Source of the DNA: Denitrobacterium detoxificans
Lineage (GTDB): Bacteria > Actinomycetota > Coriobacteriia > Coriobacteriales > Eggerthellaceae
NCBI RefSeq assembly: GCF_001643775.1
Contig: NZ_CP011402.1
Coordinates: forward strand, 1,038,001 to 1,102,000
Length of the DNA stretch: 64,000 nucleotides
Direction: 5' to 3'
Below the pieces are notes generated by a model. That model was not told the DNA's origin, searched no databases, and saw nothing but the letters and a program-made list of their open reading frames with translations. Positions 1 to 6,211 of this stretch are shown here, one piece after another. Numbering within the stretch: the first letter of the stretch is position 1; every line of letters starts with the position of its first letter. The position numbers were made by a program, and so were the translations under genes.

Positions 1-1
1 A

Positions 2-1744
2 CTAGTCGAACTTGCCTGCCGCAAGGTCGCGACCGAGCAGATAGCCGAAGGTCAGGCAGTTGATGCCGTAGCTATTGCCGGGAACCGCGAAGTTGTAGGT
101 GTTGGCGTACATGTCGCCGATCATGGCGCCTACGTTGAACAGGCCGGGGATGGGCTTGTCGTTTTCGTCGCAGACTTCCATGTTGACGCTCGTACGCAGG
201 CCGCCCATGACGGTCATGAACATGGCGTAGTTCTGCGCAGCGTAGAACGGGCCGGCTTCGTCGATCTTCACCAGGAAGTCGGGGTTCTTGTGGAAGTCCT
301 CGTCGACACCCTTGTCGCACAGCTCGTTGTAGCGCTTCACGACTGCCTTCAGCTTGGTGGCGTCGAGATCGAGCTGCTTTGCCAAGTCGTCGAGCGTGTC
401 GGCCTTGAAGTACTTGCCCGTGGAAACGCCTTCGTCCCACATCTTCACCAGTTCTTCGGGCGTGAGAGAGGGGAGCGTGTAGTCCATGCCAAACGTGTAC
501 CAGTCATGCCCCTTATCCTTGATGGCCTGAGGATAATTGGCCGTCCAGATGCCGTAGGCAATGTTGCGGGGCTGCGACAGCAGGTGGTTGGAGCTGTAGG
601 GTGCGGAGATGTCCTCGCGCTGGTAGCGCTCGGTGTTCATGTTCACGTTCAGGCCCATGTGGAAGCCGCACGGTTCGTGGCTGCCGCCCCAGGCGCCCTG
701 CATCATGGGAGCGTTGGGGTATGCGTGCTGCCATGCAGCGCCAATCCACAGGCCCATCTTCTGACCGTCGCCGCCATAGATGCCGGTGAGGTTGAAGCTC
801 GTGTTGTAGTCGATTTCACCCTGCTCGTAGCCGACCAGGGGAAGAACCTGCGGGCAGTAGGCGGCGAGCATTTCCTTGTTGCTCGAGAAGTCGCCCGTGG
901 CCAGTACGACGGCCTTCTTGGCTACGAACTTCACGTAGCTGCCGTCGCTCATCTTCGATGCCACGACGCCGGTTACGCGGCCCGTGTTGTTGTCCTCGCG
1001 GATGAGCTGTTCGGCCTTCGTGTCGTAGATGATCTGCACGCCGTATTCCTTGGCCTTCGCCTCCAGGGCTTCGACGGCGCCTTGCTGGCCCGTGGAGACC
1101 ATGGCGGAGTTGCCCAGCGTGGAGAACGCATGCGCATAGTTCGGGCCCAGGTCGAAGGAGTTGTCGCGCTCCATGATGACGTCCAGGCCAGCGGCACGAG
1201 CGATGTCGATCATCCAGTTCATGGCCTCTTCGGAGTTGTTGTAGCCGCGCATCCACTTGGTCTGGTCGATGGCGAACGAGGCGGCGCGCATCTCATGGTA
1301 GAAGTAGGGCACGGGGTCGAACGGGGTGATGCCCAGTTCCTCCATGACCTTCGAGTTGCGGGCGAAGTTGGAACCGCCGCGCGAAATGGGCGCGCTGGCA
1401 GCCGAGAACAGGGTGACGCTTGCGCCCTTTTCAGCTGCGGATACGGCGGTGGTGAAGCCGGACATGCCGCCACCGACGATGATGATGTCGTCTTCGATGG
1501 TTTCGGTGATAGCGCTATCGGCGATGGGGTCGGGTGCCACCATGAACGACCACTTCGGCATGCTGCCATCAAGCTTCAGCACTGCATCGCTCGATGCGAC
1601 CTCGCCTGCGGTCGTCGTGGCCTCGGTCTTCTTCGAGCCTGAAGGCGATGCGCAGCCAGCAAGTCCGGCTGCTGCGGCGCCGGCGGCGCCCAAAGCCCCC
1701 ATCTTGAAGAATGAACGACGTGAAAAATCCCTTGGCTCTGCCAT
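2..1744 (-). CDS. Tat-exported FAD-dependent reductase lipoprotein (fumarate reductase/flavoprotein family)
   Basis: 580 residues. The N-terminus carries a twin-arginine motif (SRRSFFK, residues 8-14), an Ala/Gly-rich hydrophobic stretch and a possible lipobox LAGC with Cys31, so the product is probably exported folded and perhaps lipid-anchored. A Rossmann FAD-binding motif (VGGGMSG, about residues 90-96) opens an FAD_binding_2 / succinate dehydrogenase-type flavoprotein domain that runs to the C-terminus, ending in the usual second FAD contact (GNSYGINCLTFGYLLGR). No CXXCH heme-binding domain is present, unlike flavocytochrome c fumarate reductases, so electrons must come from a separate partner that is not in this window. 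Paralogous families in Eggerthellaceae reduce varied organic acceptors; the substrate here cannot be told. The divergent LysR gene is its likely regulator. The stop lies at the extreme left edge, so the gene is complete. Confidence 0.88.
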   Translation of the reverse strand: MAEPRDFSRRSFFKMGALGAAGAAAAGLAGCASPSGSKKTEATTTAGEVASSDAVLKLDGSMPKWSFMVAPDPIADSAITETIEDDIIIVGGGMSGFTTAVSAAEKGASVTLFSAASAPISRGGSNFARNSKVMEELGITPFDPVPYFYHEMRAASFAIDQTKWMRGYNNSEEAMNWMIDIARAAGLDVIMERDNSFDLGPNYAHAFSTLGNSAMVSTGQQGAVEALEAKAKEYGVQIIYDTKAEQLIREDNNTGRVTGVVASKMSDGSYVKFVAKKAVVLATGDFSSNKEMLAAYCPQVLPLVGYEQGEIDYNTSFNLTGIYGGDGQKMGLWIGAAWQHAYPNAPMMQGAWGGSHEPCGFHMGLNVNMNTERYQREDISAPYSSNHLLSQPRNIAYGIWTANYPQAIKDKGHDWYTFGMDYTLPSLTPEELVKMWDEGVSTGKYFKADTLDDLAKQLDLDATKLKAVVKRYNELCDKGVDEDFHKNPDFLVKIDEAGPFYAAQNYAMFMTVMGGLRTSVNMEVCDENDKPIPGLFNVGAMIGDMYANTYNFAVPGNSYGINCLTFGYLLGRDLAAGKFD

Positions 1745-1944
1745 ATTCCCTCCTAATGTTGAATGTGTGTGCCAGGGCCCGTCCCTCTACGGGCATAATC
1801 AGTGTATTCGTGCCAGGTCACGTTCCTACGCAGCTAAGTTTTGCCGTTTAGCAACTTCATTTCGCTTGATGTTCGGTTTTGCTTCTAGTTGTTGTGCAAA
1901 TGAACTATGATGGGGGCGTTGCAGCTGTCCGAGGAGGGATATCT
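1745..1944. promoter_or_regulatory. Divergent promoter region between flavin reductase and LysR regulator
   Basis: About 200 bp separate the two divergent start codons. The reductase has an AGGAGG-type ribosome site just upstream of its ATG (plus-strand cctcct near 1749). The LysR gene is preceded by GAGGAGGG at 1931-1938. LysR regulators usually act from such intergenic regions, so the operator is expected here. I could not point to a specific T-N11-A box with confidence. Confidence 0.5.
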
Positions 1945-2826
1945 ATGGATATACGGCAGTTGGAATACTATTCCACTTTGGTGAGAAAAGGGAGTTTCAC
2001 CAGGGCAGCCGATGAGTTGTTCGTCACTCGTCAGGCGCTCAGCAAAGCCGTGAAAAATCTTGAGCACGAATTGGGAGACAGGCTCGTAATCGTGCGCAAT
2101 GGCCGCGTGCAGCCTACCGAGGTAGGCTCGAATCTGTATGCCGAAGCTGCGCCCGTCATCGATTCCTATCGCAAGCTCGAGTGTCGTTTTGTCCCTCATA
2201 CCGATTCGCGTCCGCGTGTCACGCCGCTTTCCATTGCATTGGGGCATGGATCGCTCTTTTCCCTGCCTGATGGCTACTTTGAGCTGTTTCGCTCTAGTCA
2301 TCCGAACGTGCGTCTTTCAGTCGAGGAGATGCCCACCGAAAGCGTTCTTGATGCGGTGCTTGATTCTGAGGCAGATATCGGAATCGTGGGTTCCACGCCC
2401 GACTATCTTAGCGGGTTCGAATATAAGTTGCTCGTAAAGACGGGGCTGTTCTTGAGCGTCCCTCGCGATAACGAGCTTGCCCGGAAGGAGCGCTTGACCA
2501 TTCAGGATGTGGATGGCCAGCCTTTCGTTACCTTTGGCAAGCGCAATCACTTGCATCGCTTTTTTTCCGAGGAATGCAAGGGCGCTGGCGTGTATCCCGA
2601 CATTTTGCTCACTACTTCCGATTCCGAAATGCTGATTCAATCGGCCCAATCGAGCGAGGCGCTGTATTTTTGCTTTGCCGAGGTTGCCGATATTCAGGCG
2701 GAGTACGGTCGCGTTGTCCGTCCGCTCGACACTCCGTCGCGTTCGTCCTTTGGCACCTACGCCATCATCCGCAAGGAATTGCCCGCGGCTTCGTCGGCGA
2801 AGCTGTTTTGGGACTGGGCTGAGTAG
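1945..2826 (+). CDS. LysR-family transcriptional regulator
   Basis: 293 residues from the ATG at 1945, chosen because GAGGAGGG sits six bases upstream and because the protein then starts MDIRQLEYYSTL, the normal beginning of a LysR helix-turn-helix. Residues 1-60 form the winged helix (SFTRAADELFVTRQALSKAV is the recognition region). The rest is a periplasmic-binding-like effector domain. An in-frame upstream ATG at 1879 would add 22 residues without family support. It is transcribed away from the flavin reductase gene, which suggests substrate-responsive control of that gene. The ligand is unknown. The stop codon directly abuts the hairpin-rich repeat that begins at about 2826. Confidence 0.88.
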   Translation: MDIRQLEYYSTLVRKGSFTRAADELFVTRQALSKAVKNLEHELGDRLVIVRNGRVQPTEVGSNLYAEAAPVIDSYRKLECRFVPHTDSRPRVTPLSIALGHGSLFSLPDGYFELFRSSHPNVRLSVEEMPTESVLDAVLDSEADIGIVGSTPDYLSGFEYKLLVKTGLFLSVPRDNELARKERLTIQDVDGQPFVTFGKRNHLHRFFSEECKGAGVYPDILLTTSDSEMLIQSAQSSEALYFCFAEVADIQAEYGRVVRPLDTPSRSSFGTYAIIRKELPAASSAKLFWDWAE

Positions 2827-3233
2827 CTGCATCCTCCTGCGCGCCTTATATTCCTTGCTGGAACCCTTCCATCCCGGGCGCCCAGCCGCGTTCGCCCCTC
2901 GGGCACCGCTCCGCTGCTCGCGTGGTTTCGGCCCCGCACGGGCCGAAACCTACGCTCGTGCGCTGCGCTGCTTCATGCTTTTACTTGCGCTGCCGTAACC
3001 CCTGGAGGCGTTTGCGGAAACTTCGTTTCCGCTCCGCCTCCAGGGGTTCCGATATGCAGCGCTATTTGAATGCTTTCAGAGTGCCCCGAGAGGCGAACGC
3101 GGCTGGACGCCAACAACGCGGAGTCGCCCAGCGGAAATTGCGGGCGCGCTGTCGGCTGAGAGGCCTACTGTAAACCTTTCTTGGGGGGTCTTCTTGGGGC
3201 CTCCGTTCGCCTTTGGCGAACGATTGGCCCCTG
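2826..3233 (-). repeat. Structured hairpin-rich element, copy S (downstream of tmRNA)
   Basis: Read on the minus strand, this matches the plus-strand segment 5572-6026 block by block. Shared blocks in order are a GGGGCC-bounded hairpin with an inner GTTCGCC/GGCGAAC stem (3196-3232), AAGAAAGGTTTA and AGTAGGCCTCTCAGCCGA (about 3150-3180), one strand of a roughly 30-bp closing stem (3081-3111), CTGAAAGCA, a GCGCTG/CAGCGC-closed arm, AGTAAAAGCATGAA, a second arm, GCGAGCAGCGGAGCGG, and the other closing strand (2877-2906). The arms differ in sequence from the other copy yet stay self-complementary. No protein-coding signal was seen. Family unknown to me. It could be a structured non-coding RNA or a hairpin-based mobile sequence. 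Confidence 0.75.
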
Positions 3234-3366
3234 CAAGCGAGTGGGCTCGTGAGTGGGCGTGACGAGCCGTCGCGGTTGGCGAAATTGACTCGGGGTGCTG
3301 TACCCTTTCTCCATTGCAATTGGAGAAAGTGGATTAGATGCCCCCTTCACGAAACTGCATCTCTCC

Positions 3367-3539
3367 TGACAAAATTTTGAGATATAGAGACATGACGCGA
3401 TTCGTCGCATTCTAAAATGCCTGGTCAAAGATTATCGTGTATTTCGAGCTGCAGTCTTCTGGAAGCGTTTGGTGGCGTTTTCCCTGCAATTGATTCCCTG
3501 GGCGAGCTCGAAATGGTTCTATATCTCGAAAAACTGTCA
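3367..3539. repeat. Imperfect inverted-repeat segment (MITE-like) inside the tmRNA flank
   Basis: Arms at 3367-3392 and 3514-3539 are imperfect reverse complements (both read TGACA, then an AT-rich stretch, then GAGATATAGA). Just inside the right arm and 48 bp inside the left arm is a second inverted pair (ATTTCGAGCT at 3441-3450, AGCTCGAAAT at 3505-3514). The segment is absent from the corresponding place in the tRNA-Gly flank, where the spacing is about 190 bp shorter. That fits a small insertion. No ORF and no clear target-site duplication were found. Confidence 0.4.
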
Positions 3540-3562
3540 ATCGACGGCCGTTTTCGTGAAAT

Positions 3563-3683
3563 GCGTCCGCTTAACGCGTTTCCACCCCAATGAGTTCGAT
3601 TCTCCGTAACGATGCGCGCAAAAGGAAAAGGCTGGCAGCGGGTGCTACCAGCCTATTGTCTGTGGTGGAGGCGCGGAGAATCC
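3563..3683 (-). repeat. Duplicated tmRNA 3' end plus terminator (distal copy)
   Basis: The last roughly 20 bases of the tmRNA gene including the encoded CCA (tggtggaggcgcggagaat on the plus strand at 3663-3681) recur 201 bp away from the true gene end at 3864. The following terminator (GGCTGG/CCAGCC stem, T-run), an inverted T-arm copy (GGAGAATCGAACTC) and the start of the next unit (GGTGGAAACGCGTTAAGC) are repeated with it. Only the acceptor strand and part of the T-arm are copied, so this copy cannot make tmRNA. Confidence 0.85.
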
Positions 3684-3884
3684 CGCGTTCGCCTTCGGCA
3701 AACGCTCAACCCCTCCCTCGTAGGCTCGGTCGGGCGAAACGCTACGGACGCCCCACTGGGGCGTCCGCTTGACGCGTTTCCACCCCAATGAGTTCGATTC
3801 TCCGCGTATGCAGCTCCCGAAAATGGAAAAGGCTGGCAGCGGGTGCTACCAGCCTATTGTCTGTGGTGGAGGCGCGGAGAATCG
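3684..3884 (-). repeat. Two-stem palindromic unit between the tmRNA 3' end and its copy
   Basis: On the minus strand, after the true tmRNA terminator and an inverted T-arm copy, comes a helix GAAACGC/GCGTTTC (3774-3780 with 3736-3742). It encloses internal loop GTCAAGC/GTA and helix GGACGCCCC/GGGGCGTCC (3746-3766) capped by AGT. Then follow GCCCGACCGAGCCT, CGAGGGAGGGG and a GTTTGCC/GGCGAAC hairpin, ending at the copied RNA end. The same architecture with different but still paired stems lies downstream of tRNA-Gly at 5242-5339. The listed range includes the last bases of the real tmRNA gene, which belong to the repeat. Confidence 0.8.
3834..3863 (-). terminator. tmRNA terminator
   Basis: Directly after the tmRNA 3' end the minus strand reads GGCTGG, a 12-base loop, CCAGCC, then TTTTCC. 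The same terminator is repeated after the duplicated tmRNA end near 3632-3662. Confidence 0.8.
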
Positions 3885-4231
3885 AACTCCGGTCCATACT
3901 AGACAGTTCCCAGGACGCTACAAGCTTAGTCGGCGAAAAGTGTTCAGCGAAGGTGCGCTCGTCGACGAACAATGCCTTCGCCTAATCGGTTCGATCTTTA
4001 TCGTGCGCCATACCGATTACGTGCGCGGATGCATCCCTCTAATGTGACATCGCGGCTGGGCCGAGGGAAGTGCCCAACGTTGACGCGCTGCTATAAATTA
4101 AGCAGCGAGGGCGTACTGCCCAGAGAAAGATTTGTTGTCAATTAAATTTGACGGTACCCCTGTTTAGCGTGGCGAGGAGACCACGGCTTGCTTCCCGGTT
4201 CGAGCCTACCATGTCGAAACCAGTCGCCCCC
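3864..4231 (-). ncRNA. ssrA: Transfer-messenger RNA (tmRNA)
   Basis: 368 nt on the minus strand. The 5' end GGGGGCGACTGG and 3' end CGCCTCC-A-CCA pair to form the tRNA-like acceptor stem. The T-arm GGAGTTCGATTCTCC is intact near the 3' end. The tag frame at 4098-4139 reads DNKSFSGQYALAA then TAA, the standard ALAA-ending degradation tag. tmRNA rescues stalled ribosomes and marks the truncated protein for proteolysis. The 3' CCA is encoded. The gene is followed by a normal terminator and then by a partial duplication of its own 3' end. Confidence 0.95.
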
Positions 4232-4334
4232 GAAATTGGGTGGACACTCATTCTACGCGCTGGCGCATTGCCAATCAAGCTTGTATACCGTGTGCAACGT
4301 AAGGCACACAGGCTGCGGGTGCGTCTGCTCCGCG

Positions 4335-4340
4335 TATACT
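4335..4340 (+). promoter_or_regulatory. Likely -10 box for the NTP pyrophosphatase gene
   Basis: TATACT, 27 bp upstream of the ATG at 4368. No strong -35 match at 17 bp. A ribosome site (GTGAGGAG) follows at 4353-4360. Confidence 0.4.
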
Positions 4341-4367
4341 TTTATCCACTAACGTGAGGAGTACGAT

Positions 4368-4970
4368 ATGAAGCAAGTCATTATCGCCAGTAATAATGCC
4401 CATAAGGTTCAGGAGATTGAAACTGCACTCGACTTCGAAGGGTGGGAATTCAAGACGTTGCGTCAGGCGGGGCTCGATTCCGATCCCGAAGAGGATGCTG
4501 ATACGTTCCTGGGTAACGCTCGCATCAAGGCGCGTGCTGCCCACGAGCTGTCTGGTTCAGCTGTTCTTGCTGATGACTCTGGCTTGGAAGTGGATGCCCT
4601 CGATGGGGCGCCGGGCGTCTATTCTTCGCGCTATGCGGGCGAGCATGGCGACGATGCCGCGAACAACGCCAAGCTCTTGAGGGAGCTCGCCAACGTTCCC
4701 GATGAAAAGCGGACGGCCCGATTCGTCTGCACGCTGGTCTTTATCGATGAAGATGGCACTGAGCTTACGGCTCGTGGCACTATCGAGGGAAAGATCGGAT
4801 ACGAGGAGCGTGGTAATGAGGGCTTTGGCTACGACCCGCTGTTCGTGCCCGACGAGTTTGGTGGCGAGCTGACGCTTGCCCAGGTATCGCAGGCCCAGAA
4901 AAACAGCGTGTCACACCGTGGAAACGCCCTTCGTGCATTGCGGAAGAATATTTCTGAAACATTGAAATAG
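4368..4970 (+). CDS. rdgB: Non-canonical purine NTP pyrophosphatase (RdgB/HAM1 family)
   Basis: 200 residues, the normal length for the family. The enzyme hydrolyses dITP, XTP and related damaged nucleotides to monophosphates so they are not built into DNA or RNA. Family motifs are clear: the N-terminal SNNAHKVQEI (SxNxxKxxE), the metal-binding DDSGLEVD (about residues 67-74), and the C-terminal FGYDPLF and SHRGNALRALR. The ATG at 4368 follows GAGGAG at good spacing. It stands alone between the tmRNA gene and the tRNA-Pro/tRNA-Gly pair, on the strand of the tRNAs. Confidence 0.95.
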   Translation: MKQVIIASNNAHKVQEIETALDFEGWEFKTLRQAGLDSDPEEDADTFLGNARIKARAAHELSGSAVLADDSGLEVDALDGAPGVYSSRYAGEHGDDAANNAKLLRELANVPDEKRTARFVCTLVFIDEDGTELTARGTIEGKIGYEERGNEGFGYDPLFVPDEFGGELTLAQVSQAQKNSVSHRGNALRALRKNISETLK

Positions 4971-4997
4971 TCTGATATAATGACCAAGCTGCAAAGG

Positions 4998-5074
4998 CGG
5001 GACGTGGCGCAGTTCGGTAGCGCGCCTGCTTTGGGAGCAGGATGTCGCAGGTTCAAATCCTGTCGTCCCGACCA
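4998..5074 (+). tRNA. tRNA-Pro (anticodon TGG)
   Basis: 77 nt. Acceptor strands CGGGACG and CGTCCCG pair fully. The anticodon loop TTTGGGA gives TGG. The T-loop is GTTCAAATC. Discriminator A and CCA are encoded. It lies 28 bp after the RdgB gene and 15 bp before tRNA-Gly, so the three may be co-transcribed. Confidence 0.95.
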
Positions 5075-5089
5075 GCAGTCCTTGCATAT

Positions 5090-5163
5090 GCGGGTGTGGT
5101 TCAATGGTAGAACTTCAGCCTTCCAAGCTGATAACGCGGGTTCGATTCCCGTCACCCGCTCCA
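5090..5163 (+). tRNA. tRNA-Gly (anticodon TCC)
   Basis: 74 nt. Acceptor strands GCGGGTG and CACCCGC pair fully. The anticodon loop CTTCCAA gives TCC. Discriminator T and CCA are encoded. Its 3' end from the T-arm onward is duplicated 192 bp downstream, like that of the nearby tmRNA. Confidence 0.95.
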
Positions 5164-5244
5164 ATTCGATTACAGAAACGCTCACCACACGGTGGGCGTT
5201 TTCCTTTCCGCCTGGCACTAGGGAATCGAACCGATGAGGTGGAA
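5148..5244 (+). repeat. Direct repeat copy 1: tRNA-Gly 3' end, terminator and inverted T-arm
   Basis: A 97-bp stretch beginning inside the T-arm of the real tRNA-Gly (CCCGTCACCCGCTCCA) and running through the terminator to GGGAATCGAACCGATGAGG and TGGAA. It matches 5340-5436 with three mismatches. GGGAATCGAACC is the reverse complement of the tRNA's own T-arm, so the unit holds the T-arm in both orientations. Confidence 0.85.
5177..5206 (+). terminator. tRNA-Gly terminator
   Basis: Stem AACGCTCACC / GGTGGGCGTT with loop ACAC, followed by a T-rich run. The same hairpin recurs at 5369-5398 after the duplicated tRNA end. Confidence 0.8.
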
Positions 5245-5339
5245 TTCCGTTAAGCAAACGCGCCAGTGGCGCGTTTGTAGGAATTCGCCCGACCGAGCCT
5301 GCGAGGGAGGGGTCGGGGTTCGCGAAGCGAACGCCGGAG
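5242..5339 (+). repeat. Two-stem palindromic unit between the tRNA-Gly 3' end and its copy
   Basis: Helix GAATTCC/GGAATTC (5242-5248 with 5280-5286), internal loop GTTAAGC/GTA, and inner helix AAACGCGCC/GGCGCGTTT (5256-5276) capped by AGT. Then GCCCGACCGAGCCT, CGAGGGAGGGG and the hairpin GTTCGCGAAGCGAAC. It has the same plan as the tmRNA unit at 3684-3884, with both helices changed in sequence but still fully paired. Confidence 0.8.
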
Positions 5340-5436
5340 CCCGTCACCCGCTCCAATTCGCTTACAGCAACGCTCACCACACGGTGGGCGTTTTCCTTTC
5401 CACCTGGCACTAGGGAATCGAACCGATGAGGTGGAA
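5340..5436 (+). repeat. Direct repeat copy 2: partial tRNA-Gly 3' end, terminator and inverted T-arm
   Basis: Second copy of 5148-5244, offset by 192 bp with three substitutions. It contains CACCCGCTCCA of the tRNA acceptor but nothing 5' of the T-arm, so it is not a tRNA. After it the sequence continues GGTGGAAACGCTTTAAGC, again like the tmRNA flank (GGTGGAAACGCGTTAAGC). Confidence 0.85.
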
Positions 5437-5571
5437 ACGCTTTAAGCGGATTCCAAATCCCCTCACTCGTCATAGCGGGCGAGCGAAGCGATGCCCGCCC
5501 GATCGCTTATGGGTCCGCCCGTTCGCCAAAGGCGAACGCAGGACGGGGACGCAAACCCCCGCCTGCTCGCG

Positions 5572-6026
5572 GGGGCCAATCGTTCGCCACAGGCGAACGG
5601 AGGCCCCAGATGAAATCCCCAAGAAAGGTTTAAAGTAGGCCTCTCAGCCGATTGAGCGCTCCGAGTGTCGTCGATTGCCGCGATCCTTCGTTGCTGGCGC
5701 CCGGCCGCGTTCGCCCCTCGGGGCACTGTGAAAGCAAACAAAAACGCGCTGTACCCGGGGTTGCCGCGGAGAGCGGGAGGCGAAGCCTCGCGCAAATCCG
5801 CGGGCAACCCCGGGCAGCGCGCAGTAAAAGCATGAACCAGCGAGCGCACGAGCGGCCCCGTCGATTTCTGCCGGCGGGAACGGAGGCGCAGCCGAACGTT
5901 CCCGTCTGGGAAACCAACCACGGGGCCGCGAGCAGCGGAGCGGGTGCCCCAAGGGGCGAACGCGGCCGGGCGCCCGGGACGGACTCACGCAGCAAGTGGC
6001 AAAACGGGGCGCTCAAGAGGATGTAG
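5572..6026 (+). repeat. Structured hairpin-rich element, copy T (downstream of tRNA-Gly)
   Basis: Plus-strand counterpart of 2826-3233. A closing stem pairs 5696-5726 with 5944-5974 (GGCGCCCGGCCGCG on one side, CGCGGCCGGGCGCC on the other). Inside are a GCGCTG/CAGCGC-closed arm (about 5747-5821), the conserved AGTAAAAGCATGAA, and a second long arm closed by CGGCCCCGT/ACGGGGCCG. Outside lie the GGGGCC hairpin (5572-5606) and AGTAGGCCTCTCAGCCGA (about 5633-5650). GC-rich, with no credible coding frame. The overlapping ORFs in this interval have no recognisable domains and follow from the GC-rich palindromes. Confidence 0.75.
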
Positions 6027-6170
6027 CTATGTGTTCAGGATGTGGGCGAGGGGCGCGATTCTGTGTAGACGGTGTGCGCTCAAGCACTGCGCACTGTAAT
6101 GCGCATTTAGCTGAACTGGGGAAATGTCACTAACTGACGGATTTGTAAGGTTTAAGGCTGGAATTGTTCC

Positions 6171-6176
6171 TATAAT
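6171..6176 (+). promoter_or_regulatory. Likely -10 box for the processive glycosyltransferase gene
   Basis: TATAAT, 36 bp upstream of the GTG start at 6212. No well-spaced -35 match. The interval 6027-6170 shows nothing else recognisable. Confidence 0.4.
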
Positions 6177-6211
6177 TAGCACGTTTAAGTAGAAAGCCAA
6201 AAGGAGGGTAC

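Noticed and set aside
290-1642. A 450-residue plus-strand frame antisense to the flavin reductase
   Set aside because: No ribosome site, no domain; the minus-strand flavoprotein is unmistakable.
3563-5436. Phage or integrative element attachment scar as the sole explanation of duplicated tRNA/tmRNA ends
   Set aside because: No integrase or phage genes, the units are only about 200 bp, and both loci share structured non-coding sequence with the host terminator copied too. Not fully excluded.
5463-6026. Several overlapping frames of 110-150 residues in the GC-rich interval after tRNA-Gly
   Set aside because: They lie in palindromic, alternately conserved non-coding blocks; the sequence differences from the other copy include unpaired length changes that break any shared frame.
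2826-6026. Group II intron or known ribozyme for the RNA-island element
   Set aside because: Group IIC introns do insert after terminators, but no domain V-like hairpin, no GTGCG 5' end and no reverse transcriptase are visible.
2826-6026. CRISPR array for the repeated palindromes
   Set aside because: Only two repeat units per locus with about 190-200 bp spacing and inverted orientation between loci; no short regular spacers or cas genes.
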